A DNA stretch of 42,699 nucleotides. Source: an uncultured Collinsella sp. (GTDB lineage: Bacteria > Actinomycetota > Coriobacteriia > Coriobacteriales > Coriobacteriaceae). Shown here piece by piece: positions 1-8,391 of this stretch (the stretch's first letter is position 1; each line of letters starts with the position of its first letter). The DNA lies in the NCBI GenBank assembly GCA_900757285.1, contig CAAENI010000025.1, forward strand, positions 1 to 42,699, in the 5' to 3' direction. The notes below the pieces were generated by a model. The model saw only the letters and a list, made by a program, of their open reading frames with translations. It had not been told where the DNA came from and ran no database searches. The translations under genes and the position numbers were made by a program.

Positions 1-42
1 ATCATCAATCTGGGGCATGGTCATACCTTTCGTGTTAGTCAT
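1..42 (-). CDS. 5' end of an unidentified gene (partial)
   Basis: Only the first 14 codons lie in the window (MTNTKGMTMPQIDD), running off the left edge. The start is supported by an AGAGGA-like ribosome binding site about 6 bases upstream and by the terminator just before it, which isolates this gene from purH. Two further in-frame ATG codons (residues 7 and 9) could also be the start. Too little is visible to name a function. Confidence 0.4.
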   Translation of the reverse strand, partial: MTNTKGMTMPQIDD

Positions 43-58
43 TCCGTCCTCTTATACC

Positions 59-96
59 AAAAAGACGGCCCTCCAAACGGAGCAGCCGTCTTTTGC
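59..96 (-). terminator. Rho-independent terminator between purH and the next gene
   Basis: A perfect 10-bp stem (AAAAGACGGC at 60-69 with GCCGTCTTTT at 85-94) encloses an inner CTCC/GGAG stem, and there are runs of T on both strands. In the minus direction it lies about 170 bases after the purH stop and directly before the partial gene at the left edge, so it most likely ends the purH transcript. Confidence 0.75.
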
Positions 97-205
97 AGAG
101 ATTATTTTGACGATATGGTCAGGCGACCGAACAGTTTAATGGGATAGAGAAACAACCCATTAAGGGTTTTCCAAGTGCCCGAGATTGCCCCGAAAGAGGA
201 GCGCC

Positions 206-222
206 GCGTACTAAATGTACGC
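206..222. repeat. Short intergenic palindrome
   Basis: GCGTAC and GTACGC face each other across a 5-base loop between the purH stop and the terminator. The whole 95-265 stretch has no convincing gene. It may be a dispersed intergenic repeat, but no second copy is seen in this window. Confidence 0.3.
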
Positions 223-265
223 AAGCGACGGTTTGAGGGGCAAGGTCGGGTGCTTGGGAAAGCCT

Positions 266-1873
266 CTAGTGCCTAAAATGCCTGGCTCCGGTGAAGACCA
301 TCGCAATACCATGCTCGTTGCAGGCCTGGATGCTCTCGTCGTCGCGCTTGGAGCCACCGGGCTGGATGATGCAGGTCACGCCGTGTGCGGCAAGCACGTC
401 GACGTTGTCGCGGAACGGGAAGAACGCGTCGCTTGCGCAGGCAAAGCCGCCCTTCTCCACGCCTTCGCGCTCGCAGAAGTCCTCGGCGCGCTCACAGGCC
501 AGCAGCGCGGAGTCAACGCGATTGGGCTGACCCGGGCCCATGCCAATGCCGGCCTTGCCCTTGGAGACCAGGATGGCATTGGACTTGACGCCCTTGCAGA
601 CCTTCCAAGCAAACTCAAGCTCGGCCATCTCAGCGTCGGTGGGCTTGCGGTCGGTGGGGAACGTAAAGGTCGCGGGGTCCTCGGTCACGTGGTCGACCTC
701 CTGCACCAGCATGCCGCCGTCGATGGAGCGCAGCTCCACTTGGGCACCGTGGTCCACGCCGCCGGTAGCCAGCACGCGCAGGTTGGGGCGCTTGGCCATG
801 CGCTCGAGCGCCTCATCGGTGTAGCCCGGGGCGATGATGACCTCGACAAATTGCTTGTTCTGGTCGGCGAAATGCTCAACCAGCTCAAAGGGAACCTCGC
901 GGTTGCAGGCGATGATGCCGCCGAAGGCGCTCTTGGGATCGCAGGCGAAAGCGCGGTCGTAGGCGGCCGTGATGTCCTCGGCAACGGCGGAACCGCAGGG
1001 GTTCTGATGCTTGAGGATCACGCAGGCCGGCTCGTCGAACTCGCGGACCAGGTTCCAGGCGGCATCGGCGTCCAGATAGTTGTTGTAGCTGAGCGGCTTG
1101 CCCTGGATCTGCTCGGAGCCCACAAGCGGGAACTGCGAGCTCGCGGTGTTCTCGCAGCCCTCGGCAAAGCGATAGACCGTGGCCTTTTGCTGCGGGTTCT
1201 CGCCATAGCGCAGGTCGTCGACCTTCTCCAGCGAAATCTCGAGCTTGGCAGAGGTGTCCGCCACGTCGCTCGCCTGGGCGGCAAGCCAACGGGAGATAGC
1301 CGTGTCGTAGGCGGCGGTGGTCTGGTAGACCTTCACCTGCAGACGACGACGGGTAGAAAGCGTAGTGCAACCGCCGGTCTCGCGCATCTCGGCCAGGACG
1401 GCATCATAGTCGGCAGGGTCGGAAATGACGGTAACGCTCGTGGCGTTCTTGGCGGCAGAGCGCAGCATGGAGGGGCCGCCGATGTCGATGTGCTCGATGG
1501 CGTCCGCGAAGGTGACCTCAGGGTTGGCGACGGTCTTCTCGAACTCGTACAGGTTGACGACAACCAGGTCGATCAGCTTAATGCCGTGCTGAGCGGCCTC
1601 CTGCATGTGCTGCTCGGAATCGCGGCGGGCCAGCAGCGCGCCGTGAACCTTGGGGTGCAGGGTCTTAACGCGGCCGTCCATCATCTCGGGATAGCCCGTG
1701 AACTCCTCGATGGGGGTTACGGGAACGCCCGCGTCCTCGATGGCACGAGCCGTGCCGCCCGTAGAGATGATCTCGACGCCAAAGTCATCGACCAGCGTCC
1801 GTGCGAAATCGACGACGCCCGTCTTATCGGTAACCGAGATCAACGCGCGCGCGATCTTCACATCAGATCCCAT
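266..1873 (-). CDS. purH: Bifunctional AICAR formyltransferase / IMP cyclohydrolase
   Basis: PurH catalyses the last two steps of de novo IMP synthesis: formylation of AICAR with 10-formyl-THF, then ring closure to IMP. The 535-residue length is normal for the family. Residues 1 to about 200 form the MGS-like IMP cyclohydrolase domain ([15 protein letters not shown] near the start, [33 protein letters not shown]). The rest is the formyltransferase domain, including [20 protein letters not shown] and the C-terminal [20 protein letters not shown] and [13 protein letters not shown]. The start ATG has a GGAGG site 5 bases upstream. It is transcribed alone here, divergent from an acetyltransferase gene. 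No purine riboswitch or PurR box was seen in the 277-base divergent region. The long plus-strand ORF over it is a GC-rich shadow. Confidence 0.97.
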   Translation of the reverse strand: MGSDVKIARALISVTDKTGVVDFARTLVDDFGVEIISTGGTARAIEDAGVPVTPIEEFTGYPEMMDGRVKTLHPKVHGALLARRDSEQHMQEAAQHGIKLIDLVVVNLYEFEKTVANPEVTFADAIEHIDIGGPSMLRSAAKNATSVTVISDPADYDAVLAEMRETGGCTTLSTRRRLQVKVYQTTAAYDTAISRWLAAQASDVADTSAKLEISLEKVDDLRYGENPQQKATVYRFAEGCENTASSQFPLVGSEQIQGKPLSYNNYLDADAAWNLVREFDEPACVILKHQNPCGSAVAEDITAAYDRAFACDPKSAFGGIIACNREVPFELVEHFADQNKQFVEVIIAPGYTDEALERMAKRPNLRVLATGGVDHGAQVELRSIDGGMLVQEVDHVTEDPATFTFPTDRKPTDAEMAELEFAWKVCKGVKSNAILVSKGKAGIGMGPGQPNRVDSALLACERAEDFCEREGVEKGGFACASDAFFPFRDNVDVLAAHGVTCIIQPGGSKRDDESIQACNEHGIAMVFTGARHFRH

Positions 1874-2150
1874 GCAGTCCTCCTGTCTGGTGCGCCGCCG
1901 TGCTCTGTGAGTCGGTGATACGTCGATCTGCAGTGCTCGCGCAGCGGCATTGAAAATACTGATTCAATGTAGCGCATCGAGCGCATCGATGCACCCCGCA
2001 ACGGCCGCATGTGCAGAAAAAGCTTGCGAGTGGAGGATGTGGGCGCAGCGCCGGGCACGGTGAGTTCATGGAACACAGGGGCACCATAATTAGATGCCAA
2101 TAGCGTGGTAGAACTGTGCTCGATATGCATCCGCAAAAGAAAGAGGCACC

Positions 2151-2792
2151 ATGGTCTCGCGGGTTCTCTACCGACCGTTTGACACCGAAGACTTCGACGC
2201 CATTGCGCTGATTCTGCAGCAGCTTTGGCATAACAATTCGGATAACGATGAGTACAACCGCCTTGAGGCCGCGTGCGACCTTGCCTACTGCCTTTCGTCG
2301 TCGACGTTTTCGCAGGTTGCCGTAATTGACGGCCAGGCGCGCGGCATTGCGCTCGCGCGTGCGGGACAGAGCTCCGGCGCCACTATCAACGAACATTGGA
2401 TGGATACCGAGCGCGCACTGCTATCGCAGATGCGCGAGCTGGAGCCCGATGCCTGCGCCGAGTATCTCTCGTTTGTGCGCGCAACCATCCGCACCAACAA
2501 CCGTCTGCTCGAAAGCAGCCCCCTGCCACACGACAACGAGGTCACGCTGCTTGCCGTGGATCGCGATGTCCATGGCCTAGGCGTTGGCACGGTTCTGCTC
2601 GACGCCGCGGTCTTGCACCTGTCCTCGCGCGGGGCGACAAGAGCGCACCTGTACACCGACTCCAACTGCTCATGGAAGTTCTACGAGCTGCACGGCTTTA
2701 AGCGCACGGCCACGCACCGCGCCAACCGCGAAGAGCGCCGCCACGACATGCCGCGCGAAAGCTTTCTCTACGAACTCGACCTAACAGCCTAA
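2151..2792 (+). CDS. GNAT family N-acetyltransferase
   Basis: A 213-residue protein with a C-terminal GNAT fold. The acetyl-CoA binding motif A is readable as VDRDVHGLGVGTVLLDAAV around residues 135-155, followed by motif B-like ATRAHLYTDSNCSWKFYELH and GFKR, the usual closing strand of small acetyltransferases. The N-terminal half (TEDFDAIALILQQLW) matches how such enzymes begin. The substrate cannot be told from sequence; these enzymes typically acetylate amino groups of small molecules or protein N-termini. The ATG has an AGAGG site nearby. It is monocistronic, divergent from purH, and followed by an intergenic palindrome block. Confidence 0.85.
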   Translation: MVSRVLYRPFDTEDFDAIALILQQLWHNNSDNDEYNRLEAACDLAYCLSSSTFSQVAVIDGQARGIALARAGQSSGATINEHWMDTERALLSQMRELEPDACAEYLSFVRATIRTNNRLLESSPLPHDNEVTLLAVDRDVHGLGVGTVLLDAAVLHLSSRGATRAHLYTDSNCSWKFYELHGFKRTATHRANREERRHDMPRESFLYELDLTA

Positions 2793-2807
2793 ACCCGGCA
2801 GCCACAC

Positions 2808-2920
2808 CTAGTCATTTAAGAACGTCCCCAATGACTAGCCGTTGGGGACGTTCTTAAATGACTAGTCGTTGGGGACAATCTTGGGCAAGACTGGTCATTT
2901 AAGTCTGTCCCCAATGAGCG
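2808..2920. repeat. 24-bp perfect inverted repeat plus degenerate third copy
   Basis: Bases 2808-2831 and 2842-2865 are perfect reverse complements (24 bp, loop of 10), built on the unit CATTTAAGAACGTCCCC. A partial inverted copy follows (2866-2880) and a diverged direct copy at 2890-2919 (GGTCATTTAAG then TGTCCCCAATGA). It directly follows the acetyltransferase gene and could act as a terminator, but the multiple copies look more like a REP-type intergenic element. Confidence 0.6.
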
Positions 2921-2962
2921 GACTAGGGGGGTTTGTAAATAGCTGTGGACAAAAAGCATTAA

Positions 2963-3155
2963 ATATGAGTACTGCTATCTTTTTAGTAGCAGCGATTTGG
3001 GGCATTTTTGAAACTTTTAGGCATGCAGTCAACCATACGAGCTGACGTATCTCCCCAAATGTTCAATAAAATAAGCTTCTAACGAGAAACACTCTCATTA
3101 GGAGTCATCTAATGAGCGTAAATAAATGTGACCATTGGGGCAACAGTACTCATAT
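2963..3155. repeat. 193-bp AT-rich intergenic element with 12-bp inverted ends
   Basis: ATATGAGTACTG (2963-2974) and its exact complement (3144-3155) bound an AT-rich, gene-free stretch. Inside are two further hairpins: CTGCTA/TAGCAG just inside the left end, and CTCATTAG (3094-3101) with CTAATGAG (3109-3116). It could be a small non-autonomous element or a structured RNA. No ORF is convincing here, and the rest of 2793-3286 holds only the neighbouring repeat and a terminator. Confidence 0.35.
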
Positions 3156-3230
3156 TCGGCATTTTTTGACCACCGCCCCTTTCGAAGAAGCCAAAAGACG
3201 AAAGATCAGCCCTTTTCGGCGCAAAAGAAA

Positions 3231-3272
3231 GGGATGGGCTTTCCCCGACGGCTGTCGAGAAAAGCCCATCCC
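3231..3272 (-). terminator. Terminator of the DUF2207 gene
   Basis: A 12-bp perfect stem (GGGATGGGCTTT at 3231-3242, AAAGCCCATCCC at 3261-3272) is followed on the minus strand by a T-rich tract, 15 bases after the stop codon of the DUF2207 gene. Confidence 0.8.
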
Positions 3273-3286
3273 GTAATTTAGGACCG

Positions 3287-5230
3287 CTAGAACGTTCCGC
3301 CGCCGCCTCCGCCGACGCCGCCGCCTCCGCCGCCCGAGAAGCCACCGCCTCCGCCGCCGCTCGAGCTATCGGAACTCGAAGCCAGCTCACGGATGCTCTC
3401 GTGATACACGTCATCGAATGAATCGAGCGGCGACTCGGTACCGTAATGATGGTAGTACCACCAGTAGCAGGGGTAATTGTCGTAGAAGCCGTCGGCCTCG
3501 CGCACCTCGGGAGGAACAGCCTCGGCAAGCTGACGCAGGACTTCCTTCGAAACGCCCAGGGCAACGCCCATCACCAGAAGTTTATTCCATAGGACCAAAT
3601 CGCCGGGGACGGCTTCCTTTAGACGCGTGAAGTCCTCGAGCCAATGCTTAAGCGCCTTGCAGCGAGCCGCCACCTCGGCGCCCTCCGGCGTAAAGCGGTG
3701 GAAAGTAAGGCCCACGCCGATACCCACCAGCACAATCGGCACCGAGATAACCGCGGCGGTAATGTTTGCCTGTGCGCCATCGGTAAAGAAGATGGATCCC
3801 ACGGGAACAAAGGCAATCAGGATACCAAGAACCAGGCAAAACACCATTGCAACAATGCCGTCCGAGGCAACGTACTCGCTATCGGCCAGCTTGCCCTTAA
3901 CGGTGTTCTGATAGTCCTCGAGCTTATCACCCACGGGTGTAGCGTGCTGCTTGACGTAGTGCTGCAGCTCGTCGAACGTGCGCGAACGGTCACCGTTCTC
4001 GTCAGGCTTAGCACCGGCAAAGAAGACCTTGAGCACCATGTGGTCAATGCCCTTGGCCGACTTCCAGCCCGCATCACTCACCGTCACGCGATACGTCTGT
4101 TCTTCTTTTTCACGCCCCAACAGACCCTTCTTGGCCTTGGTCACGGTCGCCTGCTCCAGCTTGATCACACGGTCGTCAGTGAGCTTCATGAGCGTGGCGA
4201 TATATGCCTGATCGGGCACCTCGTTCCAGCTCATGAGGGCCGAAAGCACGGCGGGATGGTCGGCCGAAGGCACATCGCGGAAATATTCGTCCTGGAAAAG
4301 CGGCTTGGGCTTGCGTTTGCGCAGCTTGAGCATAACGATTGTGCCGGTAAAGGCCACCGCCGCAACAACACTTAGCACGGCAAGTGCATTGGCAATCATG
4401 CGAGCGTGAGCGCGGCGGGCGTTAGCTTCGTCGGCCCATTCCTTCTCTTCGCTCAGGATCGTTGACATGCGATCTTCGCCCGAAGCGGCAAGCTGCGGCA
4501 CCCAGTCGCTAGGAAAGGCGATGCGTGCCTCGGCAAACTCACCCTCGTGCACGCACGGAATGGTGTAGGTGACCATGGGTTCGTCCACATCGAGCGACAC
4601 ATCGCCCGTCAGCGGACCGTGGCCCCATGCGCGGAAGTTATCGCCCTTGACGGCCGCCGTCCCCGCGGCGGCGTTTGCGAAATAGACTTCCATCTCGACA
4701 TCGTCGGAATCCGCGGACCAGCCGTCGCCCACAAACTTCCAGTAGAGCTCAGCGGTATCGGCCCAGTTCATAACCGCACCGGTCATGGTGTAGCTCACGT
4801 AATAGATCGCGCTGTCGCCGCTCTCGTGGGGGCTGAAAACCTTGAGCTTTACGCCGCCGTCAGACTGCTCAACCGTATAGACGCCGCTGTCGCCTTTGTT
4901 TGCATAGTCGACCCTGCTAAACGCGGCATCGTCTTCCTCGACGCTCAGCACATCGACGCCCGCCGTGCCGCCCTGCTGGTTGGTGCCCGTATTGATATCC
5001 CAATACACGCCGTTGATATCGTCGTCGAAATCAAACTGGCGTCCCTCGACAACGGTCAGCGATCCATCGGCTTCAACCGTGGCACCGATATAGGTTTGGG
5101 TCATGGAGTAGCCGTCGGCGTGCGCGGCGGCAGGCAGCAGCAACAACGCAAGCGCGACGAGTGCGCAGACGGAAGCGAATCGCGCAAACAGGTGGCGCTG
5201 CCGACAGGGCTTGGCAACGGGGGCGTTCAT
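3287..5230 (-). CDS. DUF2207 membrane protein with glycine-rich tail
   Basis: The 647-residue product begins with a signal peptide (VCALVALALLLLPAAAHA), then a DUF2207 ectodomain beginning SMTQTYIGATVEADGSLTVV. A TM helix follows (MIANALAVLSVVAAVAFTG), then a cytoplasmic region with two more hydrophobic segments (IVAMVFCLVLGILIAFVPV and AAVISVPIVLVGIGVGL), and a tail of repeated GGGGG blocks ending GTF. This order is typical of the DUF2207 family, whose function is unknown. I chose the ATG at 5230 because AAAGGA lies 8 bases upstream and the signal peptide follows at once; an upstream ATG at 5335 would add 35 residues unlike a signal peptide. It appears monocistronic. Confidence 0.85.
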   Translation of the reverse strand: MNAPVAKPCRQRHLFARFASVCALVALALLLLPAAAHADGYSMTQTYIGATVEADGSLTVVEGRQFDFDDDINGVYWDINTGTNQQGGTAGVDVLSVEEDDAAFSRVDYANKGDSGVYTVEQSDGGVKLKVFSPHESGDSAIYYVSYTMTGAVMNWADTAELYWKFVGDGWSADSDDVEMEVYFANAAAGTAAVKGDNFRAWGHGPLTGDVSLDVDEPMVTYTIPCVHEGEFAEARIAFPSDWVPQLAASGEDRMSTILSEEKEWADEANARRAHARMIANALAVLSVVAAVAFTGTIVMLKLRKRKPKPLFQDEYFRDVPSADHPAVLSALMSWNEVPDQAYIATLMKLTDDRVIKLEQATVTKAKKGLLGREKEEQTYRVTVSDAGWKSAKGIDHMVLKVFFAGAKPDENGDRSRTFDELQHYVKQHATPVGDKLEDYQNTVKGKLADSEYVASDGIVAMVFCLVLGILIAFVPVGSIFFTDGAQANITAAVISVPIVLVGIGVGLTFHRFTPEGAEVAARCKALKHWLEDFTRLKEAVPGDLVLWNKLLVMGVALGVSKEVLRQLAEAVPPEVREADGFYDNYPCYWWYYHHYGTESPLDSFDDVYHESIRELASSSDSSSGGGGGGFSGGGGGGVGGGGGGTF

Positions 5231-5569
5231 AGGCACATCCTTTGTCTGTGGTACCAACGGCGCCATTGTCCCACGTTTGCGGGCGCTCATGACGAACATC
5301 TCGGCAACCGGAGCGCCAAACGGGATGAAAGTCACCCTCCCCGCACCCGGCAGTTAGGGACGTTCCTTATCTGCCGGCAGTCTGGGACACTCCTTGGCAT
5401 GGCCCGCGCCAGCAGCAGATACCACTTCACAGCTCCGTCACAGGTGTAGTGGCTTTGTGTGGGCGCGGCACGCGCTGATTGAGCCGCCAACCGAGGGGCA
5501 TAAAGCAGTTGAGCGAAAACGGTTGCCCCTTTCCCGTTCGCTCGAGGATCATGTCCCCCTTTTCCGCGG

Positions 5570-5607
5570 AAACCCCGGCAGTTGCGAAGAGCTGCCGGGG
5601 TTTCTGT
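5570..5607. terminator. Strong GC-rich hairpin, possible terminator
   Basis: A 12-bp perfect stem (AAACCCCGGCAG at 5570-5581, CTGCCGGGGTTT at 5592-5603) with a 10-base loop. The following T tract is short and interrupted, and no gene clearly ends before it, so terminator is only the likeliest reading. It may be an attenuator or the end of an unseen small RNA. Confidence 0.45.
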
Positions 5608-5736
5608 CATTTGAGGGGTTGAAGCGGTTGAGCTTGCGGGCGGTAATCGAGATGTTGAGTCGGTGCCCGCCGCGCACAACACGCGGCCTCGGCAACTTGT
5701 AAGCATCGACGACGCCTCCCCCACCTCACCCCGCGC

Positions 5737-5742
5737 TATACT
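5737..5742 (+). promoter_or_regulatory. Candidate -10 element of gluQ, leaderless mRNA
   Basis: TATACT ends 7 bases before the gluQ ATG, so transcription would start at or next to the A of the start codon. No Shine-Dalgarno sequence is present. Leaderless transcripts are common in actinobacteria. No good -35 is visible, so this is inference from the -10 and the missing ribosome binding site. Confidence 0.45.
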
Positions 5743-5749
5743 CGTCCGC

Positions 5750-6931
5750 ATGGATATCAACGCACGCAACATAGCAACGCCCGCCGCGGACGCGTCAACG
5801 ACGCCGGCCGCCTCCGCCCCCGCGCCCGTCGTGGGCCGCTTTGCTCCGTCGCCCTCGGGCCGCATGCACCTGGGCAACGTGTTCAGCTGCATGTGCGCGT
5901 GGCTTTCGGCCCGCAGCCAGGGCGGCCGCATCGTGCTGCGTATCGAGGACTTGGACGACCGCTGCAAGCGCCCCGAGTTTGCCGCTCAGCTGATTGACGA
6001 CCTGGCTTGGCTAGGGCTTGAGTGGGACGAAGGCCCCTACTATCAGCACGATCGCCTGGACCTGTATGAGAACGCCCTACGCCAGCTGCAAGACGCCGGC
6101 CTCACCTATCCCTGCTTTTGCACGCGCGCCGAGCTCCACGCCGCGAGTGCGCCGCACGCCAGCGACGGCACACCCATCTACCGCGGCGCTTGCCGCGCTC
6201 TTTCTGCCGAAGAAGTTGCCCGCCGCAGTGCCCTACGCGCCCCGGCCACGCGCCTGCGCGTGCCCACGGTTGATGACCTCGCCGACGACGTGGTCGAGTT
6301 TGTAGACCGCACGTACGGCGCCCAATGCGAGGCGCTCGCCACCGAGTGCGGCGACTTTTTGGTGCGCCGCAGCGACGGCGTGTTTGCCTATCAGCTGGCC
6401 GTAGTGGTCGACGACGCCGCCATGGGCGTCACCGAGGTCGTGCGCGGATGCGACCTGCTGGGCTCCACGCCCCGCCAGATCTACCTGCAGCACCTGCTGG
6501 GGCTACCCACGCCGCACTACGCGCACATTCCGCTGCTCATGTCGCCGGACGGCCGCCGCCTTTCCAAGCGCGACCGCGATCTGGACCTGGGCGAGCTGCG
6601 TGCTCGCTTTGGCACGCCCGAGGCGCTGCTGGGCTGGCTCGCCGGGCAAACGGGTATCGCGCCGGACACCACGCCGCGCTCTGCCGAACAGCTGGTCGAG
6701 GACTTTAGCTGGGACGTCATCCGCGCACACCGGGAGAACATCGTTATGGATGAAAAGACAAGCATGCAACAGACAGCAGCCCACCCTGACGAGCGCCTCG
6801 ATAGCGACATTGACAAAGAATCAACAACACATCTTTCACCAGAGGGGTTCGATGCATTTTGCGAAATACTCGACTCCCCCATACCTGAAGCCGCGAGCAC
6901 GTTACTCAAGCGCAAGTCAGCTTGGGAGTAA
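5750..6931 (+). CDS. gluQ: Glutamyl-Q tRNA(Asp) synthetase with antitoxin-like C-terminal tail
   Basis: GluQ-RS attaches glutamate to the queuosine base of tRNA(Asp); it resembles the catalytic half of GluRS and lacks the anticodon domain. Visible are the HIGH-type motif RFAPSPSGRMHLGN near residue 28, IEDLDDR, a zinc-site region with CFCTRAEL and YRGACR, and the KMSKS variant RLSKRD. The enzyme core ends near residue 330 (EDFSWDVIRAHREN). The last 61 residues are not part of the family: TTHLSPEGFDAF followed by LLKRKSAWE matches the C-terminus of DUF1778/TacA antitoxins, and the DNA is visibly less GC-rich there. The start at 5750 is the last ATG before the conserved domain; there is no ribosome binding site. 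The gene converges on the phosphoesterase operon. Confidence 0.9.
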   Translation: MDINARNIATPAADASTTPAASAPAPVVGRFAPSPSGRMHLGNVFSCMCAWLSARSQGGRIVLRIEDLDDRCKRPEFAAQLIDDLAWLGLEWDEGPYYQHDRLDLYENALRQLQDAGLTYPCFCTRAELHAASAPHASDGTPIYRGACRALSAEEVARRSALRAPATRLRVPTVDDLADDVVEFVDRTYGAQCEALATECGDFLVRRSDGVFAYQLAVVVDDAAMGVTEVVRGCDLLGSTPRQIYLQHLLGLPTPHYAHIPLLMSPDGRRLSKRDRDLDLGELRARFGTPEALLGWLAGQTGIAPDTTPRSAEQLVEDFSWDVIRAHRENIVMDEKTSMQQTAAHPDERLDSDIDKESTTHLSPEGFDAFCEILDSPIPEAASTLLKRKSAWE

Positions 6932-6983
6932 ATCCCTTAGCAAGCCGGTTTTGCTTCGCCACGAAGCTCACGCCTCCGCGCCC
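6747..6983 (+). pseudogene. Remnant of a TacA/TacT-type toxin-antitoxin locus fused to gluQ
   Basis: Codons for the last 35 or so residues of a DUF1778 antitoxin (HLSPEGFDAFCEILD, then LLKRKSAWE and stop) are in frame with gluQ. The ribbon-helix-helix DNA-binding half is missing. In another frame, just across the stop, SLSKPVLLRHEAH resembles the first residues of the GNAT toxin that normally follows such antitoxins, but it runs only a few codons before the convergent gene. The antitoxin match is by family pattern and is fairly clear; the toxin remnant is tentative. Confidence 0.5.
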
Positions 6984-7709
6984 CTATGCAACATCCCAGG
7001 GTTGGAGTGCGTCGCCCAAGCGAATGATGCGGTCGTAGAGCACGGTATGGCGCTCGGCTGGGTTGGCGTCACGATGAAAATGCCCGTAGTACCAGCGCTT
7101 GTAGTCCAAGCGATCTTCCAGTTCATCGAAAAATGCCGTAAGTCGATCAACGGCGGGGCAATTCCAGCCGGGCGCCGGATAGAGCGTGGGCGAGAGCATG
7201 CGCGTGGAACAGGTATGGGTGACCACGTAGTCGACCTTCCAGCCCACGCTATCGAGCTTTGCCCGCGCTTCCTCAAAGTTGCGCTCACCCGGCAGCTCCT
7301 GCGGCCACCAGCTGGAATACGGGATGCGGTATTCCTTGTCCACGCTCGTAGCGCCGCCCATGGTAAAGATCGTTGAGCCGTCGAGCTCAAAAACCTCGCC
7401 ACGCGTCAGGCGCCGGATGGGCGAGGTGTCCGATAGACGCTGCGTCAGCCCGCCATGCCACAACTCCATAGGGCGCTCCGCCCAGTGATCGAAACGCTCG
7501 TGGTTGCCGTCGACCAACAGCACGGTATAGGGACGCGATTCCAGCCAGGCGATGTCGGCACATTCCTCGGCAGAGAAATCCCACGGAAAGCCAAAGTCGC
7601 CGGCGACGATGAGATAGTCGTCACTCGTCAGACTATCCCCAAGCTCCCAGTCGCGCAGCTTTTGCATGTCGAGCCCACCGTGAATGTCGCCCGTCACATA
7701 GACCGTCAT
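6984..7709 (-). CDS. Calcineurin-like metallophosphoesterase
   Basis: A 241-residue protein with the full set of metallophosphoesterase motifs: GDIHGG at residues 7-12, VAGDFGFPW near 36-44, DGNHERFD near 67-74, YVVTH, and YGHFHRDAN near the C-terminus. These provide the two-metal site that hydrolyses phosphomonoesters, phosphodiesters or nucleotide substrates; the substrate is not evident. It is the third gene of a three-gene operon and its start overlaps the stop of the preceding gene by 4 bases (ATGA). It is a clear paralogue of the first gene of the operon, sharing the WWPQE/WWPEE and GWKVDYVVTH blocks. Confidence 0.9.
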   Translation of the reverse strand: MTVYVTGDIHGGLDMQKLRDWELGDSLTSDDYLIVAGDFGFPWDFSAEECADIAWLESRPYTVLLVDGNHERFDHWAERPMELWHGGLTQRLSDTSPIRRLTRGEVFELDGSTIFTMGGATSVDKEYRIPYSSWWPQELPGERNFEEARAKLDSVGWKVDYVVTHTCSTRMLSPTLYPAPGWNCPAVDRLTAFFDELEDRLDYKRWYYGHFHRDANPAERHTVLYDRIIRLGDALQPWDVA

Positions 7710-8344
7710 CGGATCACCACTTCCCTCTTATAAGCATCGAGATCGTGCTCGATCTGCTCATCGCCCGTAGCGTTGACCCACCACGGCCATTTAACGCAAT
7801 ACGCCGGCTCGTCAACCTGCGCAAACCACGACTTGAGCTCCTCCAGGCTCACCGGGGCGTAGCCGTTGGCGTCCACGCCCGCGTCATAGCGCAGCAGCCC
7901 CTGCCGAAGGTTGAACTTGTTGTACGCGCCGCCGCAGCTGTGAATATGCCCGTGAAGATGCCAGCCGCCGTGCGACATGCCCTGCCAATCGACCATGGGA
8001 TAGTGGCTCAGCACGATTTTTTGACGGTCGATCTTGAGCACGCAAATGGGCGGCTCGACGATAAAGGCATCCGCTGCCGCAGGCTGCGTCCAGTCTTTGT
8101 CGTGGTTGCCGGGCAGCAGATGGACGCGCTTGCATGCGATGCTTTTGCGCAGTTCGTAGGCCTCTCGGACCGTCATCTTAAAGCTAAAGTCACCCAAAAT
8201 GTAGAGCTCGTCGTCCACAGCGACTTTGCTGTTAATGCTCGCGACCATGGCGTTATTCATCTGCGCAACAGTCGACCAAGGCCTGTCGGCGAGCCGCAGC
8301 ATGTTCTCGTGTCCAAAGTGCGTATCGCTGGTAAACCAGATCAT
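7706..8344 (-). CDS. Metallophosphoesterase, second type
   Basis: A 212-residue protein beginning MIWFTSDTHFGHENMLRLA, with LGDFSFK, PGNHDKDW, VLSHYPM and HLHGHIH: the metal ligands of the calcineurin-like fold. Its form (SDTHFGHxN opening, GHIHS) matches the single-domain phosphoesterases often annotated as hydrolases of unknown substrate. It differs from its two neighbours, which have the GDIHG/GDVHG form. A GGAGG site sits 4 bases before the ATG. It lies between the two paralogues, 47 bases after the upstream gene, and overlaps the downstream one by 4 bases, so the three are one transcription unit. Confidence 0.88.
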   Translation of the reverse strand: MIWFTSDTHFGHENMLRLADRPWSTVAQMNNAMVASINSKVAVDDELYILGDFSFKMTVREAYELRKSIACKRVHLLPGNHDKDWTQPAAADAFIVEPPICVLKIDRQKIVLSHYPMVDWQGMSHGGWHLHGHIHSCGGAYNKFNLRQGLLRYDAGVDANGYAPVSLEELKSWFAQVDEPAYCVKWPWWVNATGDEQIEHDLDAYKREVVIR

Positions 8345-8391
8345 GGAGCCTCCTAACGATCTTGCTCAGAATTTCCACTCGTCGCCCCACC

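Larger units (their letters stand above)
5231..5749. other. Intergenic region with tandem repeat and hairpin
   Basis: About 520 bases between divergent genes without a convincing gene. At 5347-5400 there are two imperfect direct copies of a roughly 27-base unit (CGGCAGTTAGGGACGTTCC, then CGGCAGTCTGGGACACTCC), the first also bounded by CCGGCAG/CTGCCGG. A strong hairpin is annotated separately at 5570-5607. ORFs here are short, overlap the hairpin and resemble nothing recognisable. Confidence 0.4.

Noticed and set aside
215..1918. 567-codon ORF opposite purH
   Set aside because: GC-rich shadow of purH in the opposite frame; no recognisable domain.
5394..5702. 102-codon ORF upstream of gluQ
   Set aside because: It spans a strong terminator-like hairpin, has no ribosome binding site and no recognisable sequence.
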